This document shows positions 18,293 to 27,218 of a stretch of DNA of 64,000 nucleotides, piece by piece. The notes beneath the pieces are model-generated. The model was not told the origin of the DNA and made no database searches. It worked only from the letters and a program-made list of their open reading frames with translations. The translations under genes were made by a program, and so were the position numbers. The stretch covers positions 2,609,001 through 2,673,000 of the forward strand of contig NZ_CP075566.1 of NCBI RefSeq assembly GCF_018502625.1, written 5' to 3'. This stretch comes from Pseudomonas hormoni (GTDB lineage Bacteria; Pseudomonadota; Gammaproteobacteria; Pseudomonadales; Pseudomonadaceae). Positions within the stretch are counted from its first letter, which is position 1. Every line of letters starts with the position of its first letter.

Positions 18293-18823
18293 ATCGCCAG
18301 CGATCAGGCAATACGGGCAGAGCTGGGCCAGCACCTGGCGCGTTTATGGCGCTACGGCCTGCTGCTGTCCCGGCAACGGCATGTCGCCGAAGACCTGGTG
18401 CAGGCCACCTGCGTGCGGGCGCTTGAGCGTGCCGGGCAATTTGTCCCCGGCACCCGCATGGACCGCTGGCTGCTGAGCATCCTGCATTCGATCTGGCTCA
18501 ACGAAGTGCGCGCGCGGCGGGTGCGTCAGGGCCAGGGGCAGGTGGATGCCGATAGCGCCCTGTCGTTCGACGGTGAACACGCCGCGCAAACCCACGTGCT
18601 CGCGACGCAGGTGATCCGGCGCGTCGATGCACTGCCCGAAGCCCAGCGCGAAACCGTGTTTCTGGCCTACGTCGAAGGGTTGTCCTATCGCGAAGTCGCC
18701 GAAGTGCTGGACGTGCCCATCGGCACGGTCATGAGCCGACTGGCCGCCGCACGGGCGAAACTGGCCGAGTATCCGCCGTTGTTGCACGCCGTGCCGAACC
18801 CAACCACCGGAGAACGTCGATGA
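18293..18823 (+). CDS. ECF-type RNA polymerase sigma factor, apparent ATC start
   Basis: The frame encodes sigma region 2 (LARLWRYGLLLSRQRHVAED with DLVQATCVRAL, then RWLLSILHSIW) and region 4 (LPEAQRETVFLAYVEGLSYR, then IGTVMSRLAAARAKL). Between the preceding in-frame stop near 18155 and a GTG at 18398 there is no ATG, GTG or TTG. A GTG-18398 start would remove about half of region 2. ATC at 18293 has GGAGG five bases upstream and gives a normal 176-residue protein, so it is the best start. The ATGA overlap with the following anti-sigma gene supports function. Confidence 0.8.
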   Translation: MASDQAIRAELGQHLARLWRYGLLLSRQRHVAEDLVQATCVRALERAGQFVPGTRMDRWLLSILHSIWLNEVRARRVRQGQGQVDADSALSFDGEHAAQTHVLATQVIRRVDALPEAQRETVFLAYVEGLSYREVAEVLDVPIGTVMSRLAAARAKLAEYPPLLHAVPNPTTGERR

Positions 18824-19587
18824 ACGATCACGCCAAACCATCGGACGAGCAACTGGTGGCCTACCTTGACGAGCAACTCGATACTGACCAGCGCAGCCGC
18901 ATCGACGCGGCCATCGCCGAAGACTCGGTGCTCAACCTGCGCCTGCAATGGCTGGCCCGCAGCAGCCTGCCATTCCAGGAAGCCTACGATGAAGTGACAC
19001 AACAGGCACCGGTGGACCGATTGCACGCCATGCTCGACACCTTGCCCTCGCCTGCCCGACCCGCGATGAGTCGACGCTGGTTTCTTGCCGCGGCAGCCGG
19101 TCTGGTGGTGAGCGGTGTGTTGGCGGACCGGTTGTTTCTCGGCTGGCAGTCGACTCAGCCAAAAAACAACTGGCGCGGGCTGGTGGCGGACTATATGGCG
19201 CTGTACGTGCCAGAAACCCTGGAACACCTGCCCAGCGACGACGCCACGCAACGCGCGCAGCTGCGCACCATCGACGCACGCCTGGGGTTGAGTCTTTTGC
19301 CAGGGCAACTGGCCCTGCCACGCCTCGAACTCAAACGCGCGCAAATCCTCGAGTACGACGGCATGCCCATCGCCCAGATTACTTATCTGGACCCCGCGCA
19401 TGGCCCCATGGCGTTATGCATCACCCGCTCCAACAGCGGCAGCCGGCACTTCGCCCACGAGCGTCGGCACGGGATGAACGTGGTGTATTGGGCGGACATG
19501 GAGCATGCGTGGATGCTGATCGGGCATAACCCGGCGTCGGAGCTGGAGCAGATGGCGAAAGTGTTGCGCGGCCGGCTTAGCGCCTGA
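18820..19587 (+). CDS. Membrane anti-sigma factor
   Basis: The 255-residue protein has an N-terminal cytoplasmic segment typical of anti-sigma factors (SDEQLVAYLDEQLDTDQRSRI), one membrane helix near residues 86-108 (RRWFLAAAAGLVVSGVLADR), and a periplasmic sensor domain ending in SELEQMAKVLRGRLSA. Its ATG overlaps the sigma stop codon (ATGA), so the two are translated together and the protein almost certainly controls that sigma factor. The signal it senses is unknown; a redox cue would fit the cytochrome upstream, but this is inference. Confidence 0.87.
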   Translation: MNDHAKPSDEQLVAYLDEQLDTDQRSRIDAAIAEDSVLNLRLQWLARSSLPFQEAYDEVTQQAPVDRLHAMLDTLPSPARPAMSRRWFLAAAAGLVVSGVLADRLFLGWQSTQPKNNWRGLVADYMALYVPETLEHLPSDDATQRAQLRTIDARLGLSLLPGQLALPRLELKRAQILEYDGMPIAQITYLDPAHGPMALCITRSNSGSRHFAHERRHGMNVVYWADMEHAWMLIGHNPASELEQMAKVLRGRLSA

Positions 19588-19608
19588 CCAAACCGGATGA
19601 CGCCGGCC

Positions 19609-19732
19609 CCTGTGGCGAGGGAGCTTGCTCCCGTTGGGTCGCGAAGCGGCCCCGGCGTTAAGTCAGGTACACTGCGAGTGCAGGATTTACGACTGCTTCG
19701 CAGTCTTACGGGAGCAAGCTCCCTCGCCACAG
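19609..19732. repeat. Inverted repeat pair (TGTGGCGAGGGAGCTTGCTC family)
   Basis: The arms begin with CCTGTGGCGAGGGAGCTTGC and end with its complement at 19713-19732. It separates the convergent anti-sigma and histidine-kinase genes. Confidence 0.85.
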
Positions 19733-19745
19733 AAATTGCGCGGAT

Positions 19746-21047
19746 TCATGCAGGGGTGGGAAGCCACAACCGGAACCGCGCGCCGCCCAGCGGTGAAGGT
19801 TCGACCGTGAGCGTACCGCCCTGTGCTTCCAGCGCCCGACGACTGATCGCCAGCCCCAGCCCAAACCCGCCAGTCGCTCGATCCCGACTGCGATCCAGCC
19901 GATAAAACGGCTCGAAAATCCGCTCGCGTTCGTCATCGGGAATGCCGATCCCATCGTCATCGACCCAGATTTCACACCCCTTTGCACAGACCTGCACACC
20001 AATCTGAATGCGCTTCTCGCAATAGCGCATCGCGTTGCGCAGCAGGTTCTGAATCGCCCGGGCGGTCAGGCGCGGGTCGAGGCTGAAGCGTTCGAGTTGG
20101 CCGTGAAGCAGCACATCAATCACGATTTCCGGCGAGTCCAGCTCTTCATCGACACTGCCCAGAATGCTGTCGATGAATTCATCCAGCGACACTTCAACCT
20201 GTTCCGGCAAACGCGCGGGGTTTTGCAGGCGACTGTAGGACAGCAACTCCAGCACCAGTTCGTCGAGTTCACGGATGTGCGCAACCAGGCCTTGCAAACG
20301 CTCGCGGCTGGCGGCCGGCAAGTCGTCGGACAGCGCCAGGGCCAGGCCAAAGTCCAGGCGCGTCAGCGGCGTGCGCAGTTCGTGAGAAACGGCGTTGAGC
20401 AAATCCCGCTGTTGGTTAAGCAGGCTCTCGATGTCGCCGGCCATGGTGTCGAAGACGTTGGCCAGGCTGCCGATGTTGGAGCTGGCGGAGATCTTCGTGC
20501 GCTCGCTCAAGTGACCTTTACCGAAGCGTTCAGCGGTGCCTTTGAGGCGTTCCAGATCGCGCCAGTGCGGGCGCAGCCATACCAGCAGACACGCCAGCAT
20601 CGTCGCGCCGATCAGCACGTTGATGCTCCAGTACAACAAATTGACGTCCAGCGGGTCTGGCGGCACGACCATTTGCACCACCGTTTGTTGGTTCAACGGT
20701 GTCACCGCCAAGGTGCGCCAGCCCCAGTCACCGATGCGCACCACGCTCTCGCCACGCTGCAAACGCTTCTGTTCTGCCAGGGTCAAGCCAGGGTCGTCAT
20801 TGCCGGTCAGAACGATGTGCAGCGGGTCGAATTCCTTGTCCATCTCGCTCGCCAATGCCGGCCATTGCGCCTCGGGCACGGCGTGGAACTGCTTGACGAT
20901 GAGGGTTTGCAGCCCGCGGGAATAATCGAGGTTGTAGGTGACGAAGCGCTCCTGGAAGACCTTGATCACCACGTCCGGTACCAGATAAATCGCCGCGCTG
21001 TAGGAGACGATCGTCACCAGATACAGACGAAAGAGGATTCTGAACAT
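19746..21047 (-). CDS. RstB-like sensor histidine kinase
   Basis: The 433-residue kinase has membrane helices near residues 5-27 and 137-158 with a roughly 110-residue periplasmic sensor between them. A HAMP linker (RPHWRDLERLKGTAERFGKG) closely resembles E. coli RstB as recalled. The H-box carries His222 in AVSHELRTPLTRLD, followed by the N-box (NLLRNAMRYC) and ATP-lid motifs DDGIGIP and GFGLGLAI. It starts four bases after the response-regulator stop, so the pair is one transcript. The divergent RND pump is its probable target. Confidence 0.9.
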   Translation of the reverse strand: MFRILFRLYLVTIVSYSAAIYLVPDVVIKVFQERFVTYNLDYSRGLQTLIVKQFHAVPEAQWPALASEMDKEFDPLHIVLTGNDDPGLTLAEQKRLQRGESVVRIGDWGWRTLAVTPLNQQTVVQMVVPPDPLDVNLLYWSINVLIGATMLACLLVWLRPHWRDLERLKGTAERFGKGHLSERTKISASSNIGSLANVFDTMAGDIESLLNQQRDLLNAVSHELRTPLTRLDFGLALALSDDLPAASRERLQGLVAHIRELDELVLELLSYSRLQNPARLPEQVEVSLDEFIDSILGSVDEELDSPEIVIDVLLHGQLERFSLDPRLTARAIQNLLRNAMRYCEKRIQIGVQVCAKGCEIWVDDDGIGIPDDERERIFEPFYRLDRSRDRATGGFGLGLAISRRALEAQGGTLTVEPSPLGGARFRLWLPTPA

Positions 21048-21051
21048 CGCC

Positions 21052-21753
21052 TCAGCATTCCCACTCGGAGCGGCTGAACAGGTAACCCTTGCCCCACACG
21101 GTCTTGATCTTGCGCGCCTCGCCAGCGTGGTCGTCGAATTTGCGCCGCAACTTGGAAATCGCCACGTCCACCGAACGGTCGGTGCCGTTGAATTCGATAC
21201 CGCGCAGGCGTTGCAGGATCTGGTCGCGGCTCAGCACTTCGCCGGCATGCCGGGCCAGCACCACCAACAAGTTGTATTCACCGCTGGACAGCTCGACCAG
21301 TTGCTCGCGCCAGGTCACGGTGCGCTCGGACAGGTCGATGCACAGATTACCCATGAGAATGCGGTCGTTGGCGGTCTGCGGTTCGCTGAGGCTGCTGCGG
21401 CGCAACAGCGTACGGACACGGGCCAGCAACACCCGGGGTTCGCAGGGTTTGGTGACGTAGTCATCGGCGCCCATTTCCAGGCCCAGCACCTGGTCGTGGC
21501 TATCGTCGCGGGCGGTGAGCATCAGGATCGGCAGCGTGGCCGAATCCGCGCGCAGCAAGCGGCAGACCTGCAGGCCGTCGAGGCCCGGCAACATCAGGTC
21601 GAGAATCACCAGGTCCGGCGGATTGACCCGCGCGCGCTCGCGCACGTGGTCGCCACGGCTGATCACGCTGACGGAATAGCCGTTGCGTTCCAGGTAGCTG
21701 GCAATCAGTTCGGAGAGCGCGGTGTCGTCTTCGACCAGGAGGATGTTGGGCAT
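21052..21753 (-). CDS. OmpR/RstA-like response regulator
   Basis: The 233-residue protein has a receiver domain (acidic pocket EDD at residues 8-10, phosphoacceptor Asp52 in LVILDLMLPGLDG, Lys in YVTKPCEPRVL) and an OmpR-type winged helix that reads the DNA (LSSGEYNLLVVLARHAGEVLS, then DVAISKLRRKFDD). It is the first gene of the two-component operon and divergent from the efflux genes with about 290 bases between, which include an inverted repeat. As I recall, the P. aeruginosa pump mexMN is neighboured by a similar pair (PA1437/PA1438). Confidence 0.92.
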   Translation of the reverse strand: MPNILLVEDDTALSELIASYLERNGYSVSVISRGDHVRERARVNPPDLVILDLMLPGLDGLQVCRLLRADSATLPILMLTARDDSHDQVLGLEMGADDYVTKPCEPRVLLARVRTLLRRSSLSEPQTANDRILMGNLCIDLSERTVTWREQLVELSSGEYNLLVVLARHAGEVLSRDQILQRLRGIEFNGTDRSVDVAISKLRRKFDDHAGEARKIKTVWGKGYLFSRSEWEC

Positions 21754-21792
21754 GGGTGTTTCCAGAAAGTGCAGTGGCGCCGGTTATGCCGC

Positions 21793-21886
21793 CATCGCTA
21801 GCAGGCTAGCTCCCACAGGGGTTTGATGTGAGCACAGATTTTGTGAACATCCCCGGTCAACTGTGGGAGCTAGCCTGCTAGCGATG
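21793..21886. repeat. Inverted repeat pair (ATCGCTAGCAGGCTAGCTCC family)
   Basis: CATCGCTAGCAGGCTAGCTC begins the left arm and its complement closes the right arm at 21886, a perfect 26-bp pairing that extends imperfectly outward. It lies in the control region between the response-regulator and efflux genes. Confidence 0.85.
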
Positions 21887-22047
21887 ACGGCATGACAGGC
21901 GCTGAAAGAATCAAGCCGTGAAGGATATACGTCCTCACCCGCCCCTGAGTAAAACCCTTACACAATTTCACACAGCACCAACAAAGCTTCACCGCTACCC
22001 TCGTCGGCTCCCCGTAGGATGCGGGAGTTCATTATTGGGGTATTTAC

Positions 22048-23205
22048 ATGTCAAAGAACCTGCTTGCCAAGCTCAGCCTGCTGGCACTGGCGTTGACGCT
22101 GAGCGCTTGTGACAAGTCCTCTAACGCCGAAGAACAGGCGCCATTGGCCACCGTGCGGATCGAAACCCTCGACGCCCGGCCTCTGTCGATCACCAGCGAA
22201 CTGAGCGGGCGGATTGCCGCGCCCCGGATCGCCGAGGTTCGCGCCCGTGTCGCCGGCGTCGTGTTGCAACGGGTCTTCCACGAAGGCAGCGATGTGAAAA
22301 AAGGCGACGTGCTGTTTCGCATCGACCCCGCGCCGTTCAAGGCTGACCTGGACAGCGCCGAAGCGGACCTGCGAAAAGCCGAGGCCAATGCGTTTCAGGC
22401 GCGCCTGCAAGAGCAGCGTTATGCCCAGTTGATCGAAGGCAACGCCATCAGCGGTCAGGACTACGACAACGCCCGGGCCGCCGTGCGGCAAACCGCCGCC
22501 GAGGTCGCCGCCAACAAGGCCGCCGTGGAGCGGGCGAAACTCAACCTCGGCTACGCCACCGTCACCGCGCCGATTTCCGGGCGTATCGGCCGTGCACTGG
22601 TCACCGAAGGCGCCTTGGTCGGGCAAAACGAAACCACGCCACTGGCGTTGATTCAGCAATTGAACCCGATTCATGCCGACCTCACCCAATCGACCCGTGA
22701 ACTCAACGATCTGCGCCGCGCCTTCCGCTCCGGTCAGTTGAAGGAAGTCGGTCAGGGCCAGGCCAAAGCCACCCTGATCCAGGACGACGGCAGTCTCTAT
22801 CCGCTACCGGGCAAGCTGCTGTTCACTGACATCACTGTCGACCCGGGCACGGGCCAGATCATCCTGCGCAGCGAGTTCCCCAACCCGGACCTCGACTTGC
22901 TGCCCGGCAGCTTTGTGCGGGTGCGCCTGGAGCAAGCGGTGAATCAGCAAGGCATCAGCGTGCCGCAACGGGCCATCCAGCGTGACAGCGCCGGTATTGC
23001 TCAGGTGCTGTTGCTCGACGCGGATCAACGGGTCGGCCAGCAACCGGTCGAGCTGGGTGCCGTGCAAAACGATCGCTGGATCGTCACCGCAGGCCTCAAG
23101 CCCGGCGACCGAATCGTCATCGAAGGCCTGCAACACGCCAAGCCCGGCGAGAAAGTGCAGATCGACGATTCCCCTCTTCCACTTGCCCAGGCCACTGGTC
23201 AGTAA
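22048..23205 (+). CDS. RND efflux periplasmic adaptor lipoprotein (MexM-like)
   Basis: The 385-residue membrane-fusion protein has a lipobox LSAC (Cys21), a biotinyl-lipoyl-like half motif (ARVAGVVLQRVFHEGSDVKK), an alpha-helical hairpin of about residues 100-160, the second half motif (ATVTAPISGRIGRALVTEG), and beta-barrel and membrane-proximal domains. It couples the inner-membrane RND pump to an outer-membrane channel. The pump gene follows after 15 bases and no channel gene follows that. The lack of a channel gene and the divergent RstAB-like pair fit MexMN, but the assignment is from memory. Confidence 0.9.
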   Translation: MSKNLLAKLSLLALALTLSACDKSSNAEEQAPLATVRIETLDARPLSITSELSGRIAAPRIAEVRARVAGVVLQRVFHEGSDVKKGDVLFRIDPAPFKADLDSAEADLRKAEANAFQARLQEQRYAQLIEGNAISGQDYDNARAAVRQTAAEVAANKAAVERAKLNLGYATVTAPISGRIGRALVTEGALVGQNETTPLALIQQLNPIHADLTQSTRELNDLRRAFRSGQLKEVGQGQAKATLIQDDGSLYPLPGKLLFTDITVDPGTGQIILRSEFPNPDLDLLPGSFVRVRLEQAVNQQGISVPQRAIQRDSAGIAQVLLLDADQRVGQQPVELGAVQNDRWIVTAGLKPGDRIVIEGLQHAKPGEKVQIDDSPLPLAQATGQ

Positions 23206-23220
23206 GCAGGACGCTTTTTT

Positions 23221-26200
23221 ATGCCGCAGTTCTTTATCGATCGCCCGGTATTCGCCTGGGTGGTTGCCCTGTTCATTCTGCTGGCTGGCGCCCTGGCCAT
23301 TCCGCAGTTGCCGGTGGCGCAGTACCCCGATGTCGCGCCGCCGCAAATTGAAATCTATGCCGCGTACCCGGGCGCCTCGGCGCAAACCGTAGACGAAAGC
23401 GTGGTCAGCCTGATCGAGGAAGAGCTCAACGGCGCCGATCATCTGTTGTATTTCGAGTCCCAGAGCAGCCTGGGCAGCGCCACGATCAAGGCGACTTTCC
23501 AACCGGGCACCAACCCGGAAATGGCCCAGGTGGATGTGCAGAACCGCCTGAAAGTCGTGGAGTCGCGCCTGCCGCAAGCGGTCAATCAGCAAGGCTTGCA
23601 GGTGGAGAAAGTCTCCGCCGGTTTCCTGCTGCTGATTACCCTGACCTCCACTGACGGCAAGCTCGACGATGTGGCGCTCAGCGATTACCTGGCGCGCAAC
23701 GTGATGAACGAGATCAAGCGTCTGGACGGTGTCGGCAAGGCCCAGTTGTATGGCGCCGAACGGGCGATGCGGATCTGGATCGACCCGCAGAAGCTGATCG
23801 GTTTCAACCTGACACCGGCCGACGTCAACGCGGCCATCGTCGCGCAGAACGCCCAGGTCTCGGCCGGCAGCATCGGCGATCTGCCGACCCGCACCACCCA
23901 GGAAATCACCGCGACCATTCTGGTCAAAGGCCAGCTGTCGACCCCGGAAGAATTTGCCGACATCGTGCTCAAGGCCAATCCCGACGGTTCCACCGTGCGC
24001 ATCGGCGATGTGGCGCGGGTCGAGATCGGCAGCCAGGAATATCAGTTCGGCACGCGCCTGAACGGCAAGCCGTCCACCGCCGTCGGCGTGCAGTTGTCGC
24101 CCGGCGCCAATGCCCTGAGCACCGCGAAGCTGGTACGGGCGAAGATGGATGAACTGGCGCGCTACTTCCCGGTCAACGTCGAGTACAAGATCCCGTACGA
24201 CACCTCGCCCTTCGTCAAAGTGTCGATCACCAAAGTGGTTTACACCCTGGTCGAGGCGATGGTGCTGGTGTTCGCGGTGATGTTCCTGTTCCTGCAAAAC
24301 ATCCGCTACACGCTGATTCCGACCCTCGTTGTACCGGTGGCGCTGATGGGCACCTTTGCGACCATGTTGGCACTGGGGTTCTCGATCAACGTGCTGACCA
24401 TGTTCGGCATGGTGCTGGCCATCGGCATTCTGGTGGACGACGCCATCGTCGTGGTGGAGAACGTCGAGCGGATCATGGTCACCGAAGGCCTGTCGCCGAA
24501 AGAGGCGACCCGCAAGGCGATGAAGCAGATCACTGGCGCCATCATCGGCATCACCCTGGTGCTGGTGGCGGTGTTCATTCCGATGGCGTTCATGCAGGGT
24601 TCGGTCGGGGTGATTTACCGGCAGTTCTCGTTGTCGATGGCGACGTCGATCCTGTTCTCGGCGTTCCTCGCCCTGACCTTGACCCCGGCGCTCTGCGCGA
24701 CCTTGCTCAAGCCGATTGCCAAGGGCGAGCATCACGCCAAGGGTGGTTTCTTCGGCTGGTTCAACCGCCGCTTCGAGCAACTGACCGAGCGGTATCAGGG
24801 CTGGGTCGCCTATGCACTGAAACGCAGCGGTCGCTACCTGCTGATCTACGGCGTGTTGCTGATCGGCCTGGGCCTGTGCTTCAGTCGCCTGCCCTCCTCG
24901 TTCCTGCCGGTGGAGGATCAGGGTTACACCATCACCGACATTCAGTTGCCGCCCGGCGCGAGCAAGAATCGCACGGTGCAGGTGGTCGAGCAGATCGAAG
25001 CCCACAACGCCACGGAGCCCGGCGTCGGCGACAGCACGGTGATTCTCGGTTTCAGCTTCTCCGGCAGCGGGCAGAACGCGGCGCTGGCGTTCACCACGTT
25101 GAAGGACTGGTCGAATCGCGGCAGCGACGACTCGGCGAGTTCGATCGCCGACCGCGCCAACATCGCGTTGAGCCAGATCAAGGACGCCATGGCGTTCTCG
25201 GTCCTGCCGCCGCCGGTGGACGGTCTCGGTACATCAAGCGGTTTCGAGTTCCGCTTGCAGGACCGTGGCGGCCTCGGCCATGCCACGCTGATGCAGGCGC
25301 GCACCGAGTTGCTGGCGGCCGCCGAGAAAAGCCCGATCCTGATGAACGTTCGCGAAAGCGCGCTGGCCGAAGCGCCGCAGGTGCAACTGATCGTGGACCG
25401 CAAACAGGCAAATGCGCTGGGTGTTTCGTTCGCCGACATCGGCAGCGTGCTGTCCACCGCCGTCGGTTCGGCCTACATCAACGACTTCCCCAATCAGGGG
25501 CGGATGCAGCGGGTGGTGGTCCAGGCTGAGGGCGATCAGCGCAGTCAGGTCGCCGATCTGCTGAAGATCCATGTGCGTAACAGCAGCGGGAAAATGGTGC
25601 CGCTCTCGGCCTTCGTCCAGGCCAAATGGACCCAGGGGCCGGCGCAATTGACCCGTTATAACGGCTACCCCGCGATCAGTATTTCCGGCGAACCGACGCC
25701 GGGTCACAGCACCGGTGAAGCCATGGCGGAAATCGAGCGGCTGGTCGCGCAAGGGCCAGCAGGGTTGGGTCAGGAATGGACCGGGCTGTCGTTGCAGGAA
25801 CGGCTGTCTGGCAGTCAGGCGCCGATATTGCTCGGTTTGTCGCTGCTGATCGTGTTCCTGTGCCTGGCGGCGTTGTATGAGAGCTGGTCGATTCCGACTT
25901 CGGTGCTGCTGGTGGTGCCGCTCGGCGTGCTCGGCGCGGTACTGGCAGTGACGCTGCGCGGGATGCCCAACGACGTGTTCTTCAAGGTCGGGTTGATCAC
26001 CATCATCGGCCTGTCGGCGAAGAACGCGATCCTGATCATCGAATTCGCCAAGAGCCTGTACGACGAAGGCCACGACCTGATCGACGCCACGCTGCAAGCC
26101 GCACGCCTGCGCCTGCGGCCAATCGTCATGACGTCCCTGGCGTTCATCCTCGGCGTTGTGCCGCTGGCGATCGCCACCGGTGCCAGCTCGGCGAGCCAGC

Positions 26201-26319
26201 AAGCCATCGGCACCGGGGTGATCGGCGGGATGATTACCGCGACACTGGCGGTGGTGTTTGTGCCGGTGTTTTTTGTGGTGGTGATGAAGCTCGTGCGTAA
26301 GCGGCATAAGCCACTCTAA
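23221..26319 (+). CDS. RND (HAE1) multidrug efflux permease (MexN-like)
   Basis: The 1,032-residue protein has the full HAE1 layout: twelve membrane helices, two large periplasmic loops, and the proton-relay aspartates Asp406-Asp407 in GILVDDAIVVVENV. It starts MPQFFIDRPVFAWV as MexB-type pumps do. It exports drugs or other amphiphiles using the proton gradient, with the adaptor encoded just upstream. No outer-membrane factor gene is adjacent, so a shared channel such as an OprM homologue is probably recruited. Substrates cannot be inferred; MexN in P. aeruginosa transports amphenicols, to my recollection. Confidence 0.92.
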   Translation: MPQFFIDRPVFAWVVALFILLAGALAIPQLPVAQYPDVAPPQIEIYAAYPGASAQTVDESVVSLIEEELNGADHLLYFESQSSLGSATIKATFQPGTNPEMAQVDVQNRLKVVESRLPQAVNQQGLQVEKVSAGFLLLITLTSTDGKLDDVALSDYLARNVMNEIKRLDGVGKAQLYGAERAMRIWIDPQKLIGFNLTPADVNAAIVAQNAQVSAGSIGDLPTRTTQEITATILVKGQLSTPEEFADIVLKANPDGSTVRIGDVARVEIGSQEYQFGTRLNGKPSTAVGVQLSPGANALSTAKLVRAKMDELARYFPVNVEYKIPYDTSPFVKVSITKVVYTLVEAMVLVFAVMFLFLQNIRYTLIPTLVVPVALMGTFATMLALGFSINVLTMFGMVLAIGILVDDAIVVVENVERIMVTEGLSPKEATRKAMKQITGAIIGITLVLVAVFIPMAFMQGSVGVIYRQFSLSMATSILFSAFLALTLTPALCATLLKPIAKGEHHAKGGFFGWFNRRFEQLTERYQGWVAYALKRSGRYLLIYGVLLIGLGLCFSRLPSSFLPVEDQGYTITDIQLPPGASKNRTVQVVEQIEAHNATEPGVGDSTVILGFSFSGSGQNAALAFTTLKDWSNRGSDDSASSIADRANIALSQIKDAMAFSVLPPPVDGLGTSSGFEFRLQDRGGLGHATLMQARTELLAAAEKSPILMNVRESALAEAPQVQLIVDRKQANALGVSFADIGSVLSTAVGSAYINDFPNQGRMQRVVVQAEGDQRSQVADLLKIHVRNSSGKMVPLSAFVQAKWTQGPAQLTRYNGYPAISISGEPTPGHSTGEAMAEIERLVAQGPAGLGQEWTGLSLQERLSGSQAPILLGLSLLIVFLCLAALYESWSIPTSVLLVVPLGVLGAVLAVTLRGMPNDVFFKVGLITIIGLSAKNAILIIEFAKSLYDEGHDLIDATLQAARLRLRPIVMTSLAFILGVVPLAIATGASSASQQAIGTGVIGGMITATLAVVFVPVFFVVVMKLVRKRHKPL

Positions 26320-26336
26320 CCAACAACACACCGCCC

Positions 26337-26430
26337 TTGTAGGAGCGAGGCTTGCCCGCGAAGGCGGTGTAACAGTCAATACTTAATTCGACTGACACGC
26401 CGCCTTCGCGGGCAAGCCTCGCTCCTACAG
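26337..26430. repeat. Inverted REP pair (GTAGGAGC...GCTTGCCCGCGAAG family)
   Basis: The left arm starts TTGTAGGAGCGAGGCTTGCC and the right arm is its complement ending CTCCTACAG. It follows the efflux permease stop codon and precedes the DUF1345 gene. Confidence 0.85.
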
Positions 26431-26500
26431 AGATCGTGGTTGGTCATAAGGGGCCGCGCTGGGCTAAGGTGTTTGCATCGCCCCAACCCATCGAGCCTCC

Positions 26501-27142
26501 ATGCCCTTCCTCGCCCGTACCCACCCTCGCCTGTCCGCCGCCGCCACGCTCGCCGTCGCGGTGAGCATTCTGGCTCCCGCCGATTCAATCATCAGCAAAA
26601 TCCTCTTCGGCTGGAACGCCGGGGTATGGACTTACCTCATCCTGATGCTCTGGCTCACCGCACGCGCCAAAGCGCCGGACGTGAAGCGCATTGCCGAGGT
26701 CGAAGATGAAAACGCCGGGCTGGTGCTGTTCGTGGTGTGCATCGCCGCCATTGCGAGCCTGGCGACCATCGGCTTCGAACTCGCCGGCAGCCGGAATCTG
26801 GAAACCACCCGCAAGCTGCTGCACTACGGTTTCACCGCGCTGACCGTGATCGGTTCATGGCTGCTGATCGGGGTGATTTTCAGCGTGCATTACGCCCGTC
26901 TGTTCTACACCTGGGGCGGCAAGGACCCGGCGCTGCGCTTTGCCGAAGGCCTGACCACCCCCAATTACTGGGACTTCCTGTACTTCTCGTTCACCATCAG
27001 CGCGGCAGTGCAGACTTCCGATGTCGGCGTGGCGACCCGGGATTTGCGCAAGATCGTGCTGGCGCAATCGCTGATCGGTTTTCTGTTCAACACTGCGATC
27101 CTCGGGTTTTCGATCAACATCGCCGCCGGACTGTTCAACTGA
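26501..27142 (+). CDS. DUF1345 integral membrane protein
   Basis: The 213-residue protein has about five hydrophobic segments and the DUF1345 signatures: [10 protein letters not shown], and [23 protein letters not shown] in the C-terminal third, which resembles a channel-like turn. The family is widespread and uncharacterised. A single promoter just upstream and an AraC gene following after 76 bases suggest possible co-transcription. Confidence 0.85.
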   Translation: MPFLARTHPRLSAAATLAVAVSILAPADSIISKILFGWNAGVWTYLILMLWLTARAKAPDVKRIAEVEDENAGLVLFVVCIAAIASLATIGFELAGSRNLETTRKLLHYGFTALTVIGSWLLIGVIFSVHYARLFYTWGGKDPALRFAEGLTTPNYWDFLYFSFTISAAVQTSDVGVATRDLRKIVLAQSLIGFLFNTAILGFSINIAAGLFN

Positions 27143-27218
27143 TTCGTGCACAAACGTTCTAGGCATCGCCCTCGCCACGGGCGTTAAATAAGTCGGCAAT
27201 CCGTCTCACAGGTGCAGC

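Noticed and set aside
22804..25005. 733-residue minus-strand frame across the efflux genes
   Set aside because: It is a shadow of the adaptor and RND permease genes and is rich in His/Gln/Arg as expected from reversed GC-rich codons.
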